Assembly: GCA_035511075.1 (NCBI GenBank)
Contig: DATKFW010000131.1
Location: 124,001 to 188,000, forward strand
DNA length: 64,000 nucleotides
Reading direction: 5' to 3'
Source of the DNA: DATAUD01 sp035511075
Lineage (GTDB): Bacteria > Verrucomicrobiota > Verrucomicrobiia > Limisphaerales > Palsa-1400
Numbering within the stretch: the stretch's first letter is position 1; every line of letters begins with the position of its first letter. This document shows, piece after piece, positions 16,620 through 26,378 of the stretch. Both the position numbers and the translations under genes were made by a program. The notes under the pieces were generated by a model. The model was not told where the DNA came from. It did not search any database and saw only the letters and a list, made by a program, of their open reading frames with translations.

Positions 16620-19600
16620 ATGTACCGCTTCTTCATCAATCGGCCGATCGTCGCAATGGTCATCGCCATTTTGCAGGTGGTGGTCGGACTGGTGACGATG
16701 CTGAGTCTGCCCGTCGCGCAGTATCCGAACATTGTTCCGCCGGAAATCCGCATCCAGACGACCTACGTCGGCGCCGACGCGCAGACGCTGGCGGAATCGG
16801 TCGCCACGCCCATCGAAGAGCAGATGAGCGGTGTCGATAACATGAATTACATGTATTCGGTCAGCGCCAACAACGGCGTGATGCGGATGGGAGTGAACTT
16901 CGATGTCAAAACGGACCCGAACATTGACCAGGTGCTCTCGCAGCTTCGGGAAAACCAGGCGCAGCCGCAGTTGCCGGCGGCCGTGAATGCTTTCGGAATT
17001 TCCCTGATAAAATCTCCCACGACTCCTCTGATGCTGGTGGCGCTGACATCGCCGAAAGGCACGCACGATTCGACCTTTCTGGCCAATTACGCGTATATCA
17101 ACCTGGTGGACCAGGTCACGCAATTGCAGGGAATTTCCACCGTGACCGTCTTCGGAGCGGGGCAGTATGCGATGCGGTTTTGGGTAAAACCAGACCAGCT
17201 TGCGAAACTCAATATCACGGTCAGCGACCTTGTCAACGCCATCAACGCGCAGAACACCGTGAACCCCGCCGGCCAGGTGGGCGGCCCGCCGACGCCCAAA
17301 GGACAGGAGTTCACCTACACCATCACGGCGCAAAGCCGCCTGGTGACGGAGCAGGAATTTGGGGACATCGTCGTGCGCGAGAATACGGACGGCTCGGTGG
17401 TGCGGCTCAAGGACGTGGCGCGGATCGAACTTGGGGCGCAAACGTACAGCCTCGTAGGCAAATTGAATGGGAAACCCTCCGCCGTCATGGCCATTTACCA
17501 ACTGCCCGGCTCCAACGCGATCGACGCCGCCAATAACGTCAGAAAGCTTATGGAGCAGGTCAAGTTCCGCTTCCCGGAGGACCTCGAGTACGGCGTTTCG
17601 CTTGACACCACTCGCGCCGTCACGGAGGGCATGCGGGAAATTAAGTGGACCCTGGGCATCGCGCTGACATTGGTCATCATCGTCGTGTTCATTTTCCTGC
17701 AAGGCTGGAGGGCGTCGCTCATTCCGCTGCTGGCGGTGCCGGTGTCGCTCATCGGGACGTTCGCATTTTTTCCACTATTCGGTTTTTCGCTGAACACACT
17801 GTCGCTGCTGGGATTGGTGCTGGCCATCGGATTGGTGGTGGATGACGCGATTGTGGTGGTGGAGGCCACGGAACGGCACATTGAGGAAGGGCTCGCCCCG
17901 AAGGAAGCGGCGATCAAGGCGATGGACGAGGTGGCAGGCCCGGTGGTGGCGCTGGCGCTGATTTTGGCGGCGGTGTTTGTGCCGACAGTGTTTATCGCCG
18001 GCATCACCGGGAGGCTGTACCAACAATTTGCCATGACGATCGCGATATCGGTGGCGCTTTCGGCGTTCAACGCGCTTTCATTAAGCCCGGCCATGGCGGC
18101 GTTGCTGCTGCGGCCCAAGAAAGAAGGGAAGGCGCGCGGGCCGCTGTGGCGTTTTTACGATTGGTTTAATCGCTACTTTGAAAAGACGCGCCATCTTTAC
18201 CTCGGCGTGAGTTTGTGGTTTATCCGCAAGGCGGTGTGGGTGCTGGTGGCATTGCTGCTCGTTGGGGTGGCGGCGATCTTGCTGGCCAAACGTCTGCCAA
18301 CGGCGTTCGTGCCGGAGGAAGACCAGGGTTACGCGTTTGCCCAGGCCCAATTGCCCTTCGCCGCATCTTTGGAACGCACGGATGGAGTGGCAAAAGAGAT
18401 TGAGAATTTCCTGAAAGACATTCCCGGTGTGGAGTATTACACCACGGTGGAGGGATTCAGTCTGCTCAGCCAGGTGCAGGCTACCTATAACGTGTTTTTC
18501 TTCGTGACGCTCAAGCCGTGGCGCGAGCGGACCAAGGCCTCCCAGCATTTTGACGCCATTAAGAAGCGTTTGAACGATGAACTGGGCCGACTGCCGGAGG
18601 CGCAGGCATTCGCATTTTCCCCGCCGTCCATTCCCGGCATCGGGACGGCGGGCGGTTTTACGTTTATGCTCGAAGACCGGTCAGGCTCGCAGGACTTGTC
18701 TTACCTGACGCAGAATTTGGACAAGTTCCTGGCCGCTGCAAGAAAGCGGAAGGAATTGACCGGCCTTATCACGACTCATCTGCCGGACGTGCCGCAGATT
18801 TTTGTAAAGGTGGATCGGGACAAGGTGTTGAAGCAGGGGGTTTCGCTGAGCGACGTTTACCTGACACTGCAAACATTCATGGGCGGAAATTTTGTCAATT
18901 ACTTCAACCGCTTCGGGCGGCAATGGCAGGTGTACGTGGAGGCCGAGGCCAAATACCGGGCGAGCGTCGATAATCTGGGCCTGTTTTATGTGCGCAATAA
19001 CAAGGGCCAAAACCTGCCATTGACGGCCTTTGCGAAAGCGGAACGGCGCACCGGGCCGGAATTCGTCCTGCATTATAACGAATATCCCTGCGCGCAAATC
19101 AACGGAACGGCGGCGCCGGGCTACAGTTCGGACCAGGCCACTCACGCGATGGAAGATGTTTTCGCGGAAACGATGCCAAAGCAGATGGGTTTCGATTATT
19201 TCGGCATTTCCTTCCAGGAGAAGAAAGCGGCCGAGGGCGTCAAACCCGCGATGATTTTCGGACTGTCGGTGTTCTGTGTGTTTTTGATTCTGGCGGCGCA
19301 GTACGAGAGCTGGTCGCTGCCGTTCAGTGTGCTGCTGGGTACGCCGACGGCGATATTGGGGGCATTTGTGGCGCTGAATCTACGGGGCATGCAGAACAAT
19401 GTCTTTGCGCAGATTGGATTGATCATGCTCATCGGGCTGGCGGCGAAAAACGCGATTCTGATCGTGGCCTTCGCCAAGGAGGAATACGAGAAGGGCAAAT
19501 CCATCACCGACGCGGCGCAGACCGGCGCGTCCATCCGGTTGCGTCCGATCATGATGACGTCCTTCGCGTTCGTCCTGGGTTGCGTGCCGTTGTGGATCGC

Positions 19601-19778
19601 ATCGGGGTCGGGCGCGGTTGCGCGCCAGACCCTGGGCACGGTGGTGATCGGCGGGATGCTGGGAGCGACGTGCGTGGACACCCTGATTGTGCCGGTAACG
19701 TTCTATATCGTGGAGACATTGGGTCTTCGATGGAGTAAGAAGCACCCCGCGCCGCCGCCGGAGGCCGGGAAAACATGA
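16620..19778 (+). CDS. RND multidrug efflux transporter (AcrB/HAE1 type)
   Basis: Proton-driven inner-membrane pump, 1052 residues, standard length for the hydrophobe/amphiphile efflux family. The N-terminus MYRFFINRPIVAMVIAI is characteristic. The proton-relay aspartates D408/D409 lie in GLVVDDAIVVVE, equivalent to D407/D408 of AcrB. The two-fold repeat of six helices plus large periplasmic loops is complete, with a second transmembrane block at about 875-1030 (LMLIGLAAKNAILIVAFAKE). It is flanked by the adaptor upstream and the outer-membrane channel, whose start overlaps its stop by ATGA. Substrates cannot be predicted from sequence. Confidence 0.97.
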   Translation: MYRFFINRPIVAMVIAILQVVVGLVTMLSLPVAQYPNIVPPEIRIQTTYVGADAQTLAESVATPIEEQMSGVDNMNYMYSVSANNGVMRMGVNFDVKTDPNIDQVLSQLRENQAQPQLPAAVNAFGISLIKSPTTPLMLVALTSPKGTHDSTFLANYAYINLVDQVTQLQGISTVTVFGAGQYAMRFWVKPDQLAKLNITVSDLVNAINAQNTVNPAGQVGGPPTPKGQEFTYTITAQSRLVTEQEFGDIVVRENTDGSVVRLKDVARIELGAQTYSLVGKLNGKPSAVMAIYQLPGSNAIDAANNVRKLMEQVKFRFPEDLEYGVSLDTTRAVTEGMREIKWTLGIALTLVIIVVFIFLQGWRASLIPLLAVPVSLIGTFAFFPLFGFSLNTLSLLGLVLAIGLVVDDAIVVVEATERHIEEGLAPKEAAIKAMDEVAGPVVALALILAAVFVPTVFIAGITGRLYQQFAMTIAISVALSAFNALSLSPAMAALLLRPKKEGKARGPLWRFYDWFNRYFEKTRHLYLGVSLWFIRKAVWVLVALLLVGVAAILLAKRLPTAFVPEEDQGYAFAQAQLPFAASLERTDGVAKEIENFLKDIPGVEYYTTVEGFSLLSQVQATYNVFFFVTLKPWRERTKASQHFDAIKKRLNDELGRLPEAQAFAFSPPSIPGIGTAGGFTFMLEDRSGSQDLSYLTQNLDKFLAAARKRKELTGLITTHLPDVPQIFVKVDRDKVLKQGVSLSDVYLTLQTFMGGNFVNYFNRFGRQWQVYVEAEAKYRASVDNLGLFYVRNNKGQNLPLTAFAKAERRTGPEFVLHYNEYPCAQINGTAAPGYSSDQATHAMEDVFAETMPKQMGFDYFGISFQEKKAAEGVKPAMIFGLSVFCVFLILAAQYESWSLPFSVLLGTPTAILGAFVALNLRGMQNNVFAQIGLIMLIGLAAKNAILIVAFAKEEYEKGKSITDAAQTGASIRLRPIMMTSFAFVLGCVPLWIASGSGAVARQTLGTVVIGGMLGATCVDTLIVPVTFYIVETLGLRWSKKHPAPPPEAGKT

Positions 19779-21232
19779 GCGCTCCAGGAAGTGAATCGCG
19801 CCTGTTCATATTCAAGTTGTGCCGCGTGATGATTGCGGCCCTGGTGCTGGCTGGCTGCGCCGTTGGTCCCGCGTACAAAAGACCCGCTGTGAACGCCCCG
19901 CCCACTTTCCGCAACGCCGGAGGCGCAACCAATTCGATTGGAGACCTCCCCTGGTGGCAATTGTTCCAGGACCCGGTCCTCAAAGGTCTCATCCAAACCG
20001 CCCTCACCAACAACTACGATCTGCGCATCGCCACCTCGCGCGTCGAGCAATCCCGCGCCCTGATGGCGCAGACTCGTTCCGCCTTCTATCCCCAGGTCGG
20101 CTATGAAGCCGGCGTCGGCGGGGGAAAAAATGTCTCCCTCGGGGGCCCCTCCTACACGGGCCTGCCAGCCGGCAAAGAGTATTTCGGCGCGCTCGACGCC
20201 TCCTGGGAAATCGACCTCTGGGGACGCATCCGGCGTCTTAGTGAATCGTCCCGCGCCCAGTTCTTGGCAACGGAGGAAGCGCGCCGCAACGTGACCATCG
20301 GCCTCGTCGCCAGCGTTGCGCAAAGTTACTTCCAATTGCTCGCGTTGGATGAAGAGTTGGTCATCGCGGAGAACACCACCAATTCCTTCGGAGAAAGCCT
20401 GAGAATCTTCAGCCAGCGACTGCATGGCGGCGTGGCATCCAAACTGGAAACCTCCTCGGCGGAAGCGCTTCTGGACTCGGCGGCCGCGACGATCCCGGAA
20501 TTGCGCCGGCAAATCGTCGCGCAGGAAGACCAACTGAGCGTCTTGCTTGGCGTCAATCCGGGGCAAATCCTGCGCCAATCCGACACGCTCGGTCAGGCCG
20601 CCCTTCCCGATATTCCGCCGGGACTGCCTTCCTCCCTTTTGGAACGCCGCCCGGATGTGCGCCAGGCCGAACAACTGATGGTCTCGGCCAATGCGCAAAT
20701 CGGCGTCGCCAAAGCCAACTTTTATCCGCAGTTGACGCTGACCGGCCTCTACGGGCGGGTCTCGCCAGAGCTTTCGATGATGACTTCCGGCGCCGCCAAT
20801 GCGTGGGAAGCCGCCGCCGAGTTGACAGGGCCATTGTTTGAGGGGGGTCTCCTCAGAGCGCAAATGCGGCAGGCCCGCGCCGCCTGGGACGAAACCCGTC
20901 TCGAGTATCAATCCACGATCCTCCACGCCTTCCAGGAGGTCTCCGACGCGCTGGCATCCCGCGAGGAATTGGGACGGGAGCGCGAACTTCAAACTCACGC
21001 GGTCGCGGCCTACCAGGAAGCGGTCACGGTGGCCAACCAGCGCTACCGGGGCGGCCAGTCCAGTTACTACGAACTGCTTCAGGAACAGCAGCTACTCTTT
21101 CCCGCCCAAAATGCGCTTACGCAAATCCATCTCAACCAGCTCCTCTCCACCGTCCAACTCTACGAGGCCCTTGGCGGCGGATGGTCTGCCCCCTCTTCAC
21201 CCGGTCAAACTCCCGATTCGTCGCAGCCTTAA
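19775..21232 (+). CDS. Outer-membrane efflux channel lipoprotein (OprM/NodT type)
   Basis: TolC-family outer-membrane factor, 485 residues. The lipobox LAGC near residue 28 gives a lipid-anchored mature protein beginning CAVGPAYKRP, the hallmark of the OprM/NodT group. Two OEP repeats follow, including WEIDLWGRIRRLSESSRAQ near residues 145-165 and LLERRPDVRQAEQ near 288. The start overlaps the pump stop by ATGA, completing a three-gene tripartite pump. The 3' end overlaps the convergent helicase gene by 36 bases. Confidence 0.95.
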   Translation: MSAPGSESRLFIFKLCRVMIAALVLAGCAVGPAYKRPAVNAPPTFRNAGGATNSIGDLPWWQLFQDPVLKGLIQTALTNNYDLRIATSRVEQSRALMAQTRSAFYPQVGYEAGVGGGKNVSLGGPSYTGLPAGKEYFGALDASWEIDLWGRIRRLSESSRAQFLATEEARRNVTIGLVASVAQSYFQLLALDEELVIAENTTNSFGESLRIFSQRLHGGVASKLETSSAEALLDSAAATIPELRRQIVAQEDQLSVLLGVNPGQILRQSDTLGQAALPDIPPGLPSSLLERRPDVRQAEQLMVSANAQIGVAKANFYPQLTLTGLYGRVSPELSMMTSGAANAWEAAAELTGPLFEGGLLRAQMRQARAAWDETRLEYQSTILHAFQEVSDALASREELGRERELQTHAVAAYQEAVTVANQRYRGGQSSYYELLQEQQLLFPAQNALTQIHLNQLLSTVQLYEALGGGWSAPSSPGQTPDSSQP

Positions 21233-23755
21233 TCCGGGCTCGTTCGACTTGCGCGATTCCGCAAGGTCCACTTCAAATTCAGCCACCCAATCATTGTGCT
21301 CCTCCGGGTCCACCAACATCTGCTGCACACGCCACGTTTTCTTGTCTTCCGAGGGCACAACGTAGGTGTGGCGGGCATTGCGGGCGTTTGGGTCCAGGCA
21401 AATGCGCTCGTGTTCGAGATGGTAGGCCTCCAGCGCTTGCTGCAGTCGTTCCGGCGTCCACGGCGCTCCGTCCACGTCGTTCGGCGACCCAAGGTGCGCG
21501 ATCGCCTGGGCAAAGTCGCCAATCACCAGTCCGCGCAAGAAGGCGAAAATGCGGTTGCGGATTAACGCGGTGAACGCTTTCACGTCGCGCGTGATGTCCT
21601 CCTCTGCGGCTTCCGCGCCGGGCGGACGGACCTCTGTCACTTCGGCGCGCCGATAATTCGGGTCCCGCATTTTCTCCCATTCGTCCAGCAGGCTGGAGTC
21701 CACCTGGCTGATCATCGTGCGCAGGTACAGTTCCATCTCCTGGACGGCGTCGTTTTTCACCGCATCGGGAACGGTTTGGGCAAGGACCTTGTAAACGCTG
21801 TTCAGATGCCGAAGCAGGACTCCCTCGGCGCGCTGCAAATCATAGTCCCGTATGTAATCGGAAAAGGAGCGGAAGCTCTCGAACATCTCCCGCGCGATGG
21901 ATTTGGGGTGGATATTCTCCTGCCCGACCCAGGGATGCTTGTCGGCGAACGCGTTGAACGTCGAATAGATGAACTCGCGATTGGGCTTCGGGTACTCCAA
22001 TTTTTCAAGCTCGTCCATCCGCTCTTCGTATTGGACGCCGTCCATTTTCATCTCAGCCATCTTTTGATCCTTCAGTTTGTCGAGCTGCTTGCGCAGGATG
22101 AGGTCCGGATCCTCAAGAATGGATTCCACCAGCGTGAGCAGGACCAGCGGGAAATCGGGCGCCTGTGGGTCCACGAGCGGAATCGTGTCAAGCAAATAGA
22201 GCGAAAGCGCCTGGTCCATCGAAAAATCTTCCTGGAGTTCCGCGTTGATGCGCAGGTAGGCCCCATCCGCGGTCTTTGGGATGAACTCGATGATCCTCCG
22301 TTCCACCAGCGACCGGAACAGTTGCCAGGCCCGCTTGCTGTGCTGCTTCCTGGCTTTGGGCGTTTCGTGGCAGTCGGCGATCAATCTTTGCATCGCCCGG
22401 CAGCCGTCGCCTTTCCGGCTCAGGACGTTGAGCAACATCCCGTGTGAAACCTGGAACCGCGAGGCCAGCTTCTCCGGCGCCGCGTGAATGAGGCGCAGAA
22501 AAGTCTGCTTGTCCCAGTTGACAAAGTTCCTCTCCGGCGGCTTTCGCTTGACCGATTTCCTGCCGTCCCTGGCCTTTTCGTCCAGCTTGATGTTCTCGAT
22601 CACGTGTTCGGGCGCCTGCGCGACCACCCACCCGCGGTCATCGAACCCCTTCCGGCCGGCGCGCCCGGAGATTTGGTGAAAATCGCGCGCGCTCAAAATC
22701 GCGGTCTTCTGGCCGTCGAACTTGCAGAGGCGGGTGAAAAGCGCCGTGCGGATGGGCATGTTGATTCCGGCCCCCAGCGTATCGGTTCCACAAATAACTT
22801 TGAGGAATCCTTTCTGAGTCAGTTGCTCGACCAACACGCGGTACTTCGGCAACAGACCCGCATGGTGCAACCCAATGCCGTGCTTGAGCCACCGGCGGAT
22901 GTCAGGTCCGTAGGGGCTGGTGAATTTGAATCCTTCGATGGCGTTGGCGATGGCGTTTTTTTCCTCGCGCGTGCAAACGTTGATGCTGGTAAAATCCTGC
23001 GCGCTTTGCCCGGCTTCCAATTGCGTGAAATGGACGACATACACGGGGCTTTTGCCTTCGCTAGCCAGGCGTTCCAAAGTTTGGGCCAGTGTAATCTCCG
23101 AATACGCGAATTCCAGCGGCACAGGCCGGTCATTGGATTGAATTGTGACGCTTGGCCGCCCGTTCCGTTTTGTCAATTCCTCCTCGAAAAAGGCGGTCTC
23201 GCCAAGAGTCGCTGACATCAATAGAAATCTTGCCTGCGGCAGCGTCAACAGGGGCACCTGCCACGCCACGCCTCTGTCGCGATCGGCATAATAATGGAAT
23301 TCGTCCATGATGACCTCCTGGAAATCGGCCCGTCCGCCTTCGCGAAGGGCGATATTGGCCAGGATTTCAGCGGTGCAGCAAAGGATCGGCGCATCCCGGT
23401 TGACGGACGCGTCGCCTGTGCTGAGTCCGACGTTGTCGGGGCCGAACTCGCGGCAAAGGGCCATCCATTTTTCGTTGACCAGCGCCTTGATCGGACAGGT
23501 GTAAACGGACCGTTTGCCCTGCGCCAGGGCCTTGAATTGCACCGCCGCCGCGACGAGCGATTTGCCCGAGCCGGTGGGCGTGTTCAATATGACGTTCTTC
23601 TCCTCGAATAATTCGAGAATGGCCGACTCCTGCGCCGGATACAGATCGAGCCGCTTGCTGGCCGTATATTCCAGAAACCGTCCCAACAGGACGTCGTTGC
23701 CAACGTCCTGGCCTCGCGGGATCAAATCATAAAGAGTCGTCGGCACGCGCGGCAC
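21197..23755 (-). CDS. SKI2/Mtr4-like DEAD/DEAH-box helicase with DUF3516-type C-terminus
   Basis: ATP-dependent nucleic-acid helicase, 852 residues. The N-terminal motor has Walker A NTPTGSGKS (about 58-66), motif II MDEFHYYAD near 152, motif III MSATLG near 178, and motif VI HQISGRAGRKGFDDRG near 362, the arrangement of Ski2-like helicases. The rest (about 400-852) is helical and resembles the DUF3516 extension found in bacterial Ski2-like proteins. RNA handling is the common inference, but the substrate is not established. It is transcribed alone and shares 36 bases at its 3' end with the efflux channel gene. Confidence 0.92.
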   Translation of the reverse strand: MPRVPTTLYDLIPRGQDVGNDVLLGRFLEYTASKRLDLYPAQESAILELFEEKNVILNTPTGSGKSLVAAAVQFKALAQGKRSVYTCPIKALVNEKWMALCREFGPDNVGLSTGDASVNRDAPILCCTAEILANIALREGGRADFQEVIMDEFHYYADRDRGVAWQVPLLTLPQARFLLMSATLGETAFFEEELTKRNGRPSVTIQSNDRPVPLEFAYSEITLAQTLERLASEGKSPVYVVHFTQLEAGQSAQDFTSINVCTREEKNAIANAIEGFKFTSPYGPDIRRWLKHGIGLHHAGLLPKYRVLVEQLTQKGFLKVICGTDTLGAGINMPIRTALFTRLCKFDGQKTAILSARDFHQISGRAGRKGFDDRGWVVAQAPEHVIENIKLDEKARDGRKSVKRKPPERNFVNWDKQTFLRLIHAAPEKLASRFQVSHGMLLNVLSRKGDGCRAMQRLIADCHETPKARKQHSKRAWQLFRSLVERRIIEFIPKTADGAYLRINAELQEDFSMDQALSLYLLDTIPLVDPQAPDFPLVLLTLVESILEDPDLILRKQLDKLKDQKMAEMKMDGVQYEERMDELEKLEYPKPNREFIYSTFNAFADKHPWVGQENIHPKSIAREMFESFRSFSDYIRDYDLQRAEGVLLRHLNSVYKVLAQTVPDAVKNDAVQEMELYLRTMISQVDSSLLDEWEKMRDPNYRRAEVTEVRPPGAEAAEEDITRDVKAFTALIRNRIFAFLRGLVIGDFAQAIAHLGSPNDVDGAPWTPERLQQALEAYHLEHERICLDPNARNARHTYVVPSEDKKTWRVQQMLVDPEEHNDWVAEFEVDLAESRKSNEPGLRLRRIGSLTG

Positions 23756-23823
23756 GATAATCCATGCCCGGCCACTTTAGAAAGACCGATCCCCAGCATT
23801 GAGCGGGCATTGACCGGTCGTGT

Positions 23824-23866
23824 AAAAAGCAAGCCGCCGGCGACGGCGACTTGCCGGAGCCGGCGG
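23824..23866 (-). terminator. Probable rho-independent terminator after the orphan gene
   Basis: On the minus strand CCGCCGGC (23866-23859) pairs perfectly with GCCGGCGG (23841-23834) around a 17-base loop, followed after five bases by five T (23828-23824). It lies about 35 bases past the stop of the orphan gene at 23901 and upstream of the helicase start, so it would separate the two units. Confidence 0.55.
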
Positions 23867-23900
23867 GCATGTTGGCAACAACCCTCTTTTGCCAAAACGG

Positions 23901-24872
23901 TTAAGCTGCCTGGAGCTGCTCCGCCTCTGGCGGTGCTTCCGCAGTGACGGGGGCCGGCGCCGGCTCGGTGTTGCTCTCAGGCTCAGGCGAAGTTTCCGAT
24001 TCTTCAACCTCTTCTGTTTCAGATCCGATCAAAGCGACCTTGCCGAAATCAGGGAATGCGCTCTTAACACTGTCGGAAGCCGTAACGGCGGGCTTGAGTT
24101 CCGCCCCTTTGTTGATCAGTCCCAGGAAGAGCTTGATTCCGTGAAGCAAGCGCGCCTCCTGTTCGGGGTTTGATGTTTCGCCAAAGTGTTTCGCGTGCAG
24201 CTTTTTGGATTCGATATCCAACAACATGTTGACGTAAATCTGCAAGCCCCGCAATATTTCCTGAATCGCCTCCTTCTTCACGTCCAGGCCCTTCACCATC
24301 TCCTCAAACACACTGCCTTCCCGGTGCTTTTTGAGGCCTGCCGTCGCCGCCGACGCCATTCCTCCAAGAAGCTCAACGGCCACGCTGGAGCCGAGGTTGA
24401 GCGTCAGCCAAAAACCGCCTGGTTCCCATGCAGTCAAAACGACCTTGCCGCCGATCTTCGGGTTCATGACGTTTTGCGAAATCGCCATGAGAAAATCGCT
24501 TTGGAATTCAACCGCCTCGTTAAAATCAGCGGGTTCGGGGATTTTAATCGTGACGGAGTGGGCGTCTTCCGGCGGCAGCAGGTCCTTGAAAACATCCAGG
24601 ATCGCCGAGATTCCGTTGACGATGTTGCCGTGTATCATATAGATCTCGCTATATTCAGACTCGGTCACCGTGATGGAATCGCTGGTGGTGGTGTAAATGG
24701 ATGAGCCGAGCAACAGTTCTCTCGGCGATTTGAACAGGAGCAATGCGCTGATTTTGCCTATCAGCGTTTTGAATCCCGTAAGGTTGCCCAATATATAGTT
24801 GTCACCGAAATCAAGGCTTTCCTTTTGGATGTCTACCGTCCGGAGAACTGAATCCACATTTCTTATATTCAT
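23901..24872 (-). CDS. Orphan protein of unknown function with acidic Pro/Glu tail
   Basis: A 323-residue protein that I do not recognise. It has no signal peptide and no clear membrane span. Residues 1-250 are mixed helix and strand with Ile/Leu/Val-rich stretches (GFKTLIGKISALLLF, GNIVNGISAILDVFKDLL, GGFWLTLNLGSSVAVELLGG). Residues about 270-323 are an acidic Pro/Glu/Ala-rich tail (ETEEVEESETSPEPESNTEP), probably disordered. Base composition is visibly more AT-rich than the helicase and dinB on either side. Hairpins with T runs lie on both flanks, so the gene appears to be a self-contained unit. A soluble scaffold or phage-derived accessory protein is possible; no function is claimed. Confidence 0.7.
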   Translation of the reverse strand: MNIRNVDSVLRTVDIQKESLDFGDNYILGNLTGFKTLIGKISALLLFKSPRELLLGSSIYTTTSDSITVTESEYSEIYMIHGNIVNGISAILDVFKDLLPPEDAHSVTIKIPEPADFNEAVEFQSDFLMAISQNVMNPKIGGKVVLTAWEPGGFWLTLNLGSSVAVELLGGMASAATAGLKKHREGSVFEEMVKGLDVKKEAIQEILRGLQIYVNMLLDIESKKLHAKHFGETSNPEQEARLLHGIKLFLGLINKGAELKPAVTASDSVKSAFPDFGKVALIGSETEEVEESETSPEPESNTEPAPAPVTAEAPPEAEQLQAA

Positions 24873-25223
24873 TGGCGTCGCATGGGTTAAGATTTATGCA
24901 TTTTTTGGAAAAGCGACATCTCCGTGCCTGCTTGACACGGAGTTTTTCCGCTTCTCCCGTTTGTTTGGCACTGATTCATTTGTATTGCTCTGTGCGGCCG
25001 GCCGCCATGCGCCTGAATCCGCGTTTAGTCCGTAATTCAAGTTCACGCTGACGCTAGCTACCGATCTTATCGGCAACGGCAAAGCACTCCTGAAGCGGGA
25101 AAATGAAAAAAACTTTACGAGTCATCCGCGGACGGAATTGGGCGGGTTCGTGGAAGGGCCTGCCAAGTCGAAATTGCCTTCTCATCGGCGTTTTGAATCC
25201 TGAACTGCCGCGCGAAAGATTGC
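24873..25223. other. 351-base non-coding gap between the orphan gene and dinB
   Basis: No convincing gene. It holds the terminator-like hairpin at 24920-24947 and presumably the minus-strand promoter of the orphan gene. A 62-codon minus-strand reading at 24894-25082 has no recognisable features and overlaps the hairpin, so it is not called. Confidence 0.6.
24920..24947 (+). terminator. Terminator-like hairpin with T tract upstream of the orphan gene
   Basis: Plus strand: CTCCGTG (24920-24926), nine-base loop, CACGGAG (24936-24942), then TTTTT (24943-24947). The stem is a perfect seven base pairs. It faces the direction opposite to the orphan gene and no plus-strand gene ends nearby, so it may block read-through into dinB or form a hairpin in the orphan's leader on the minus strand. 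Confidence 0.5.
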
Positions 25224-26297
25224 CTAAAGCAGCACCAGTTGCCGCGCCACCGGCTCGCGCAGGCCGGCGACGCCCAAACCCAGTAACCGCAACGGGCGAG
25301 AGACCAGTTTCTCTCGGCCCAAAAGAAAACAGCCGAGCCGATAGATGTCCTCCGCCTCCGTCAGCGGGTCTTCAACGGTAATCTGCCGCGTCAATGTGGT
25401 AAAATCGCCGTAACGCACCTTGACTTGCACCGTATGGGCGCCGAGACGACGCCGTTTTAACCGGCCGGAAATGTCCTCAGCCTGCGTGCGCAAGCAGGCG
25501 CGGAGCACATTCCGGTCGTCGGTATCCGCGAGAAACGTTTCTTCGCCGCTGATGCTCTTGATTTCATCGCCCAAATGCAACGGACGATCGTCCTCGCCGC
25601 GCGCAAATTGCCGCAGTTTCACCCCGAAGGAGCCGACAAGCGCGCGCAGATCACCGGCGTAATCCTGCAAGTCGGCCACAGTCCGGATTCCAGCCTGGTT
25701 CAACACCTGTTCGGTGACCTTTCCCACGCCGAAGAGCGCCCGGACAGCCAATGGACGCAGGAACCGCGCCTTGTCCGTTTCCGAAATGACCGTCAGGCCA
25801 TCGGGCTTTTGGTGGTCGCTGGCGATTTTGGAAAGCAGCTTGTTCGACGCAATGCCGATCGTCGCCGTCAACTTCCTTTCGGTCAAAATGCGCTTTTTCA
25901 AATCCCGCGCCAACGGCACCGCCTCCAGCAACGAGCCGTCGGCATCGGGCGCCTGGCAGATTGCCGAAAAATCCATGTAAGCCTCGTCGATGGACATCTG
26001 CTCGACCACCGCGCCGGTGGCCGAGACAAGTTTCATGATCTCGCGCGACTCCTCCCTGTAATGATCCATGCGTGGACGAACGAAGATGCCGTTGGGACAA
26101 AGACGCCCAGCTATGGCGCTGGGCAGCGCCGAGCGGACGCCGAATTTGCGGGCTTCGTAACTGGCGGCGCAAACCACGCCGCGCTGCGACGGCGGCGCCC
26201 CGACAATAACCGGTTTGCCACGAAGCTCCGGATGGTCGCGCTGCTCTACCGAGGCGTAGAACGCGTCCATGTCGAGATGGAATATGACCCGAAACAC
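25224..26297 (-). CDS. dinB: DNA polymerase IV (Y-family)
   Basis: Translesion DNA polymerase, 357 residues. The N-terminal FHLDMDAFYASVEQ carries metal ligands D9 and D11, and the second acidic pair lies in MSIDEAYMDFS near 103-106. The thumb/little-finger part continues to the end, and the C-terminus QLVLL matches the QLxLF-type sliding-clamp-binding motif of Pol IV. The start at 26297 gives the standard N-terminus. No LexA box was recognised upstream. It follows the Gfo/Idh/MocA gene on the same strand after an 81-base spacer containing a 7-base-period repeat. Confidence 0.96.
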   Translation of the reverse strand: MFRVIFHLDMDAFYASVEQRDHPELRGKPVIVGAPPSQRGVVCAASYEARKFGVRSALPSAIAGRLCPNGIFVRPRMDHYREESREIMKLVSATGAVVEQMSIDEAYMDFSAICQAPDADGSLLEAVPLARDLKKRILTERKLTATIGIASNKLLSKIASDHQKPDGLTVISETDKARFLRPLAVRALFGVGKVTEQVLNQAGIRTVADLQDYAGDLRALVGSFGVKLRQFARGEDDRPLHLGDEIKSISGEETFLADTDDRNVLRACLRTQAEDISGRLKRRRLGAHTVQVKVRYGDFTTLTRQITVEDPLTEAEDIYRLGCFLLGREKLVSRPLRLLGLGVAGLREPVARQLVLL

Positions 26298-26349
26298 GGG
26301 AAACCCGGCAAAACAGTATTCAGAACCCGCAACATCGCGGACCCCGAAT

Positions 26350-26374
26350 TCTGGATTCTGTCTTCTGACGTCTG
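26350..26374. repeat. Degenerate 7-base tandem repeat in the spacer upstream of dinB
   Basis: TCTG recurs exactly every seven bases at 26350, 26357, 26364 and 26371 within TTCTGGA-like units. It occupies the spacer between the Gfo/Idh/MocA gene end and dinB. Confidence 0.5.
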
Positions 26375-26378
26375 GATT

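Noticed and set aside
24894..25082. 62-codon minus-strand reading upstream of the orphan gene
   Set aside because: No recognisable features, overlaps a terminator-like hairpin, and composition resembles spacer DNA.
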